Source: Ophioderma brevispina
Lineage: Eukaryota; Echinodermata; Ophiuroidea; Amphilepidida; Ophiodermatidae
DNA length: 64,000 nt
NCBI GenBank assembly: GCA_023653785.1
Contig: JAMKCH010078878.1
Location: 107,870-171,869 of the forward strand
Reading direction: 5' to 3'
The notes under the pieces were generated by a model. It made no database searches, was not told the DNA's origin, and worked only from the letters and a program-made list of their open reading frames with translations. This document shows, one piece after another, positions 58,138 to 64,000 of this stretch. Positions within the stretch are counted from its first letter, which is position 1; every line of letters starts with the position of its first letter. Made by a program: the position numbers and the translations under genes.

Positions 58138-58707
58138 CTGTTAAGAATCAGGATTTCTTACTAACAATTTATATGATAGGTGTATACTGACTGCTTCATT
58201 GAGGGTAGCCACTCTACTCGAAAAAGAAAAATAACGGTGTGATTTTTTTTTGTACAGAGCATCCCAATTTATAATATAAAATATTATCTACGCAACAAGC
58301 CGGAATATTCCAATGGTGTAATGGGAAACCCCATGCCTAGCCATTCAAATTAAATATTGAATCGAATGTAGTAAAAACAACAAAGAGCACATTCATAATA
58401 GATGAAGTTCGGTCAGGGTACTATTGGGCATTCAAAACGTACAGCTGTTCCCTTAACTAAAGATGCAATCAGGTAAATATATCACTAAGCATACGTAAGA
58501 GGTTCATCATTTCCTTCTCAAAGAAAAAATAACACTAATAAATAGCATTTGAACCATCGTAGCAATTGTAAGAGCGTTCAGGATTGATAAAATGAAAGCA
58601 TGTGATAATGCGGCAATAAGAACATTCGATCCATCCAATATCCATTAAAAACAAACGAGAGCAAATGCAGGAATACTTTTTGTTGGTTTTGGCCATTCCT
58701 TTCGTAC

Positions 58708-59289
58708 CTTCGATTTCATTCCTTCCGGACTTCAAAATGGCAGGTTACTGTTGGTTTCTGGTGGTCTCATAGGATTTTTTCTGGCTGACTATGGAATAGC
58801 ACATATTGGCACACTTCAATCTCTTCTGCGACCGTTTCTGCTCTTCTTTCTGTTTCATAATATCCGTATATCCATCTTAGTATATTGAGGCTTTTCATCA
58901 ATAAATTTCGAAGTCTTCAGAAGCCTGCCCACGAGTGAGTTGGTTCCTTTCCTTTCGTCGCAACCATAACAGTTGGCGTAATTGTAGTCAGGGGTCCACT
59001 GTCGGTGTCGTTTCTTCTTTCGCCGTCTCTACCCACTCTGCCGTATGGCACCAACTGTATCGCGCCACTTCTGAGATCATTTTCACAGGGATTATCCATC
59101 CTCAATTTCCTTTCCTCCTGAAACAGCTTTAAATAACTATTAACTGTGGTTTTCTTAATTCCAAATTCTTTCGCTGGTTCAATTGAACTTCTCTAGGTAG
59201 GTCCTTGATTTGCCTAACTGAATAGGGAAGTCCACACTTTTTTCTAAAACAACATCCCTGGGCAATTTCCACCCCCCCTCGGGTTTACG
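58708..59289 (-). CDS. Titin-like PEVK exon, array D copy 4 (heavily frameshifted)
   Basis: Recognised by alignment to copies 1 and 2. The donor GAAG|GTACG is intact, the phase-1 acceptor region is present (AACAG with one base lost), and all landmark segments occur in the right order: the leading acidic half, PTPTV-like linker, THSWA remnant of TTPWEA, TETMKPEE-like stretch and the CTTCGATTTCATTCC end. Over 20 small indels scatter through it, so no reading frame longer than about 60 codons survives. Confidence 0.5.
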
Positions 59290-59887
59290 CTGTTAAGAAT
59301 CATGTTTTTTTTATTGACAATTTAGTTGATAGGTTAATGGTACTCATGAGAGATAGCCAATTACTACTTCGAAAATTTAAACGGCGTTGATTTTTTTTTG
59401 TACAAAGCATCTAAATTTATTAGAGTATCAAGTAATATGCAAACAAGCACTGACTATTCCTATTTTATTTGGAACCACATGCATAGCCCATTCAATTAAA
59501 ATGCATGAATCTATGTAGTCAAAATAAGAAAAGTGAGCGGATACTACAAATAATGATGGAAATTTATTCAGGTTCAATTATTTGCATTTTAGAGTACCAT
59601 TTAAATTTTTAAAACGTGCTGTACCTTAGGTGAAAAAAAATAATGCACTAGGTAAATAGATTAGCATTACGCTACCTTCATTCCTCAAAAAAACAAAATA
59701 AATAATAACAACAACTGGCAAACTAACCATTTGACCAGAGTAGCAATGAAACAGCATTTGGATTGATAAATAAAGCAAGGGGAAATAATGCGGCTAGAAG
59801 CATCGATTCCATCCAATATACAGTACGCCACAACGAGAGCAAATACAGGAACGTACTTTTGTGTGGTTTTTGCCATTTCTTTCGTAC

Positions 59888-60443
59888 CTTCCATTTTCAC
59901 TCATCCCTTCGGGAGAACTTTGAATGTCATGGTTTACCTGTTGGTTTTGTGGTCTCGTAATTTCTGGCTGCGCTGTGGAAGTAGCAGATATTGGAATCAC
60001 TTCAATCTCTTCTGTAACAGATTCTTCTGGTTTCATAGTTTCCGTAGTAGCGATCTTATGTATATTGAGGCGTTCAATCACAAGTTCGCAGTCGCTTTCA
60101 GGATCTTCCCATGGAGTAGTTGGTTCATATTCTTCTAGGCGCAACCGTAACAGTTGGTGTAATTGTATCGGAGCTGCCCTGTCGGTTATTTCTCCTGCTC
60201 CTCCTCTACCCCCACCCACTCTGCCGGTAATGGCAACCAATGTATCCGCCACTTGCTGAGATCAGTTCCCAGGGAGATCCTGCAATTCCTCCTGACATCT
60301 TTAACTATTTCTGCGTTTTCCTAACTCACGATATGCCTTTCTTCCTGGTGTCAATGAAATTTCCTAGGAGTCCTGAATTTCTAACTGAATAGATTCACAC
60401 GCTTTTCCTAAAACATCTGCGGGAAAATTCCCCGGTTGACAAT
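59888..60443 (-). CDS. Titin-like PEVK exon, array D copy 3 (frameshifted)
   Basis: This copy keeps the donor (GAAG|GTACG) and the region near the acceptor (CTGTTAA). The middle and 3' parts are readable: TTPWEDPESDCELVIERLN, IATTETMKPEESVTEEIEV, then AQPEITRPQNQQVN. It differs from its sisters by many one-base insertions and deletions, including extra residues around the TPW motif and a truncated linker. Such differences are as dense in the flanking intron as in the exon, so a consensus error is more likely than decay. Confidence 0.6.
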
Positions 60444-61019
60444 CTGTTAAAAGATCAGCTTTTCTTATTGCCAATTTTAGATTACAGGTTTAAGCGGTAT
60501 TTCATGATGATGTAGCCATTACACTCAACAATTTACGCCAATATATTAGCGTATCAAGTAATATTTATGCAAACCGCTCCCTATATTCCCATCTATGTTA
60601 AAAACTGCAAAGCCCTTATGCATAAAAATTAAAATACAGCATATATGAAGTTCACAAAAGAAAGCGCTTACTATGATATGGAAATTTTATGTCATTTGAT
60701 TCATATTTGCATTTAATTTCGTTTAAAACGTGCTGTTCCTATGCCAAAAATAATAATGCATGAGGTAAATATATCATTTAACTAAAGCATATGCTAAGCT
60801 TCATTCCTCAAAGAACAATAAAAAAAGAAAAGAGAAAATTAACGACGAAACTAGCATTTGACCATAGTAGCAATGTAACAGCATTCGGAATCGGAATTGA
60901 TAAAAGGAAAGCAGGGGATAATGCGGCAATAGACATTCGATCCATCCAATATACATGTAAGAACAATCGAGAGCAAATGCAGGAATACTTTTTGTTGGTT
61001 TTGGCCATTCCTTTCGTAC

Positions 61020-61554
61020 CTTCGATTGTCATTCCTTCCGGAACTTCAAATTCATGTTACTGTTGGTTTGGTGTTATGATTATTTCTGGCGGTGCTGTGG
61101 AAGTACAGATAATTGGAAGCAACTTCAATCGCTCTTTAACAGTTTCTTCTGGTTTCATAGTTTCCGTAGTAGCCAGTTTAGTATATTGAGGCTTTTCAAA
61201 TACAATTTCGATGTCTTCAGGAGCTTTCCCATGGAGTAGTTGGTTCCTTTCCTTTGGGCGCAACCATAACAGTTGGTGTAATTGTATCAGGGGCTGCCAC
61301 TGTCGGTGTAGGTTTCTCTTCCTCTACCCACTCTGCCGGTATGGCAACCAATGTATCCGCCACTTCTGAGATCATTTCCACAGGGATATCCTCAATTTCC
61401 TCCTGAACAGCTTTAACTATTCCTGCAGTTTCCTTAATCACAGATATGCTTTCTTCTGGTTCAATGACTTCCTTAGGTAGGTCCTGAATTTCTAACTGAA
61501 TAGGAGTCACACGTTTTTCTAAAACATCTGCTGGAAATTCCCCGGGTTTGACAT
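61020..61554 (-). CDS. Titin-like PEVK exon, array D copy 2
   Basis: Near-identical to copy 1. The acceptor is at TTAACAG|ATGTCAAACCC and the donor ATCGAAG|GTACG. The first two thirds read cleanly (VTPIQLEIQDLPKEV, IPAEWVEEEKPTPTV, VAPKGKEPTTPWE). A one-base insertion near 61230, inside the TPWEA codons, and small indels near 61050-61120 break the 3' part. Length is 535 bp against an expected 540. The shared borders and the shared flanking intron show a whole exon-intron unit was duplicated. Confidence 0.75.
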
Positions 61555-62117
61555 CTGTTAAAGAATCAGGATTTTCTTAATAACAATTTAGATGATAGGT
61601 TTATACTGCATTTATTGAGGGGTAGGCACTCTACTCGAAAAAAAATTACGGTGTGATTTTTTTGTACAGATCATCCAAATTTATTATGATACAAAATATT
61701 ATCTAAGCAAACAAGCACTGAATATTCCAATGTTGTAATGGGAAACCCCATGCATAGCCCATTCAAATTAAAATATTGAATCTATGTAGTAAAAACAAAA
61801 AAGAGCACATTCTATGATGATGGAAGTTCAGGTCAGGGTACATATTGGCATTTCAAAGTACAATGTTCCTTACGTAAAAATATGCACAAGGTAATATATC
61901 ACTAAAGCATACGCTAAGCTTCATTCCTCAAAGAAAAAATACATCTAAAAATAGCATTTGACCAGAGTAGCATTGTAACAGCATTCGGAATTGATAAAAT
62001 GAAAGCAGGGGATAATGCGGCAATAGAAGCATTCGATCCATCAAATATACATGTAAGCACAAACGAGAGAAAAATGCAGGAAATACTTTTTGTTGATTTT
62101 TGCCATTTCTTTCGTAC

Positions 62118-62655
62118 CTTCGATTTTCATTCCTTCCGGAACTTTGAATGTCATGGTTACTGTTGGTTTTGTGGTCTCATAGATTTCTGGCTGAGCATAT
62201 GAAGTAGCACATATGGAACACTTCAATCTCTTCTGTGACCGTTTCCTCTGGTTTCATAATATCCGTAGTAGCCATCTTAGTATATTGAGGCTTTTCAAAT
62301 TCAATTTCGAAGTCTTCAGAAGCTTCCCATGGAGTAGTTGGTTCCTTTCCTTTAGGCGCAACCATAACAGTTGGCATAATTGTATCAGGGGCTGCCACTG
62401 TCGGTGTAGGTTTTTCCTCCTCCTCTATCCACTCTGCCGGTATGGCAACCAATGTATCCGCCACTTCTGAGATCATTTCCACAGGGATATCCTCAATTTC
62501 TTCCTGAACAGCTTTAACTATTACTGTGGTTTCCTTAACCACAGATATGCTTTCTTCTGGTTCAATGACTTCTCTAGGTAGGTCCTGGATTTCTAACTGA
62601 ATAGGAGTCACACGTTTATCTAAAACATCCGCTGGCAATTCCTCGGGTTTAACAT
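62118..62655 (-). CDS. Titin-like PEVK exon, array D copy 1 (180 codons)
   Basis: First and cleanest copy, in transcript order, of the 3'-array exon. It starts after TTTAACAG with a phase-1 junction (D-V-K-P-E-E-L-P) and ends in ATCGAAG|GTACG, also phase 1. The first half is acidic and aliphatic (VIEPEESISVV, IEDIPVEMISEV). A Pro/Thr/Val linker (PTPTVAAPDT) follows, then the Trp-anchored motif TTPWEASEDFEIEFEK, then KPQYTKMATT and a C-terminal TTKPTVTMTFKVPEGMK segment. Two single-base deletions near 62205-62215, visible by comparison with sister copies, break the frame; the intact length would be 540 bp. No catalytic or enzymatic motif is present, so the role inferred is an elastic spacer in a titin-family sarcomere protein. 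Confidence 0.82.
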
Positions 62656-64000
62656 CTGTTAAAGAATCAGGATTTTTTATTGACAAATACGATGATATGG
62701 TTTAAATAGTATTTATGAAGGAGTGGCCATTAGTCCAAAATTTTACGCTATGATTTTTTTGTACAGATCATTGAAGTATTTGCATTTTAGAGTACAAAAG
62801 AGTATTTACTTTAAAACGTGGTGTTCCTTATGTAAATATTATTATTAGCTTTATTGACAGTTAAGCTAATACAAAATTTAATGGCATGAAACTGAATTCA
62901 TAAACGGGTAGTAAGTACTTCAAATGTTATTATCGGACAATGTTTGTATAGAATATCAAAATGTATTAAAATATCAAATAATATTTATACAAATGTGCAG
63001 TAAATGTTTGGATCTCTTGCATTGAACATTGGAATGAAACAACGAATTTATATGCGGCTATGTAGTCAAAGGAAAAAAGGAGAAGGAAAAAAGCAAAGAC
63101 TACGATGCTGGAAATTCAAGTCAAAGTTTACATTTTGCATTTCCATACTTTGCTTTCAAACAAGTGATACTATATATGGAAATATACGAGAAACTCGGGT
63201 ACGCTTGGCTTCATTCATCATAATAAACAAGAAAACTATAATAAAAATACATGACCATAGCAAATACGTAACAATATGAAATGGAAGCAGAGAAAATTGT
63301 GGCATTAAGAATATTCCATCCAACCAATAATCATCTCAGCTCAAATAAACAAGTTCTTTTCATACAGGCTAATTTAAAAGGAGTTTTGCTTATTTTTGCC
63401 GTGATTTAGTAAAAAGAAAAAATCTAAAAGGAAGTCTCTGTTAAGCAAAATATCATTGCAAAGAGCAATGTCTGAATTCAAAAGAATTTTTTAATTCGCA
63501 AATGCCAAACACAAGTTATACTCATTTGAATAAAATGACCCATTTTCTTGACTGTACACATCTGGGTAACGTGCATCAGTTTCTATTCACGCCAAATCAA
63601 AGCGTGAATAAGACAGTTCTATTGATTTGGAACTTTTATTGTCAAATGAAAGTTTGGTTTTTATACTCATACTCAAGAGCCATACATCAAACGATAATTC
63701 AGTTCATCGTTCTATTCATCAAGAAATGTAATATTAACTATTTTTTATCGCAAACTGTTTCTGCAATTATGTTTGTTCAAAAACTGCAAAACAAGCAATG
63801 AAGCGTTTCTTTCTAAAGTGTATTTTCCCAAGACCGATCTTCCAACCATGTGATCAAGCCGTTCCATTAGCATGGAGAGGAGGCTACTTACCAAGGAAAA
63901 TATCGATAGAATTATTGGACTGAAAAAAGGCCACCACAAAAATGATTATGTTAACCCTATCCATTGTACGCTGACATTAACATCCATGTAACATCAGACT
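62656..64000. other. Intron with an exon-less, diverged copy of the array D intron
   Basis: No exon is seen. From about 62760 to 63350 the sequence follows the array D intron in order with about one third of bases changed: TTTGCATTTTAGAGTACA, then a CATAGCAAATACGTAACA block matching CATAGTAGCAATGTAACA, then GGCATTAAGAATATTCCATCC matching GCAATAGAAGCATTCGATCC. Where the next donor and exon would be expected (about 63380 onward) no homology is visible. The rest is AT-rich with no call. Confidence 0.55.

Larger units (their letters stand above)
54100..62700 (-). repeat. Tandem array of eight ~1.1 kb exon+intron units (array D)
   Basis: Donor ends recur at about 54164, 55315, 56457, 57571, 58708, 59888, 61020 and 62118, a spacing of roughly 1.10-1.18 kb. 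Each unit holds one exon of about 540 bp plus an intron with its own recognisable blocks: GGGAAACCCCATGCATAGCC, then TCAGGTCAGGGTACATATT, then AGCATTTGACCATAGTAGCA, then a block ending in CATTCGATCCATCC just before the donor. Intron and exon are about equally similar between copies, so the duplications are recent or homogenised. Confidence 0.85.

Noticed and set aside
54100..62700. CRISPR-like regular array
   Set aside because: Repeats are about 1.1 kb exon-intron units in a eukaryotic gene; there are no short repeats with unique spacers.

Overview
The window looks like AT-rich invertebrate animal nuclear DNA, almost certainly from a marine metazoan. Long introns, non-autonomous DNA transposons with CAGTGGCGTA-type ends and titin-family muscle-protein exons support this. 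The species cannot be fixed from sequence alone; an invertebrate deuterostome (echinoderm, hemichordate, lancelet) is my first guess and a lophotrochozoan is possible.

Everything recognisable as coding lies on the minus strand and appears to belong to one giant titin/connectin-like gene. The window holds an internal part of it: neither a convincing start nor a convincing terminal exon is visible. Transcription runs from high to low coordinates. Nearly all exons whose borders can be read start after an AG acceptor with a phase-1 junction and end in G|GT, also phase 1. They are therefore symmetric and can be duplicated or skipped without changing frame. The protein is mostly an elastic, disordered PEVK-like chain rich in Pro, Glu, Val, Lys and Thr. 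It is punctuated by a Trp-anchored motif of the form PW[QE]APEDFEhhhEK, and three I-set Ig domains lie near the 3' side.

Layout in transcript order. (1) 62.7-54.1 kb: eight tandem copies of a unit of about 1.1 kb, each one 180-codon exon plus intron, followed by decayed remnants (53 kb, 51.8 kb) and a diverged relative of the exon at 50.6-51.15 kb. (2) 49.6-42.4 kb: five well-preserved single exons of 127-191 codons, most carrying an 18-residue KPTEEAPKPETVEITFAP repeat. (3) 41.9-33.9 kb: a pseudo-exon, then five tandem copies of a unit of about 1.48 kb (exon plus intron), ending at a clean exon at 32.6-33.16 kb. (4) 31.9-25.6 kb: decayed or frameshifted PEVK exons and a 390-codon exon with a 92-residue repeat. 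(5) 23.1-18.1 kb: one region of about 5 kb with about ten tandem copies of a 142-residue (426 bp) repeat. (6) 17.3-15.1 kb: a damaged PEVK exon and two single-Ig exons. (7) 11.13-6.35 kb: one giant exon with an Ig domain followed by about 1,500 residues of Trp-anchored repeats. (8) 4.8-2.7 kb: a short classical PEVK exon and a damaged acidic/basic coding region.

Many exons carry frameshifts. These are densest in the inner copies of the near-identical arrays and are equally common in the introns there, with many in homopolymers. That points to consensus errors in a long-read assembly rather than gene death, although a few copies (41.6-41.9 kb, 51.7-51.9 kb, 31.4-31.8 kb) look truly decayed. 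The introns hold several MITE-like elements, two of them hAT-type with intact 8-bp target duplications, and other inverted repeats, microsatellites and G-rich tracts.
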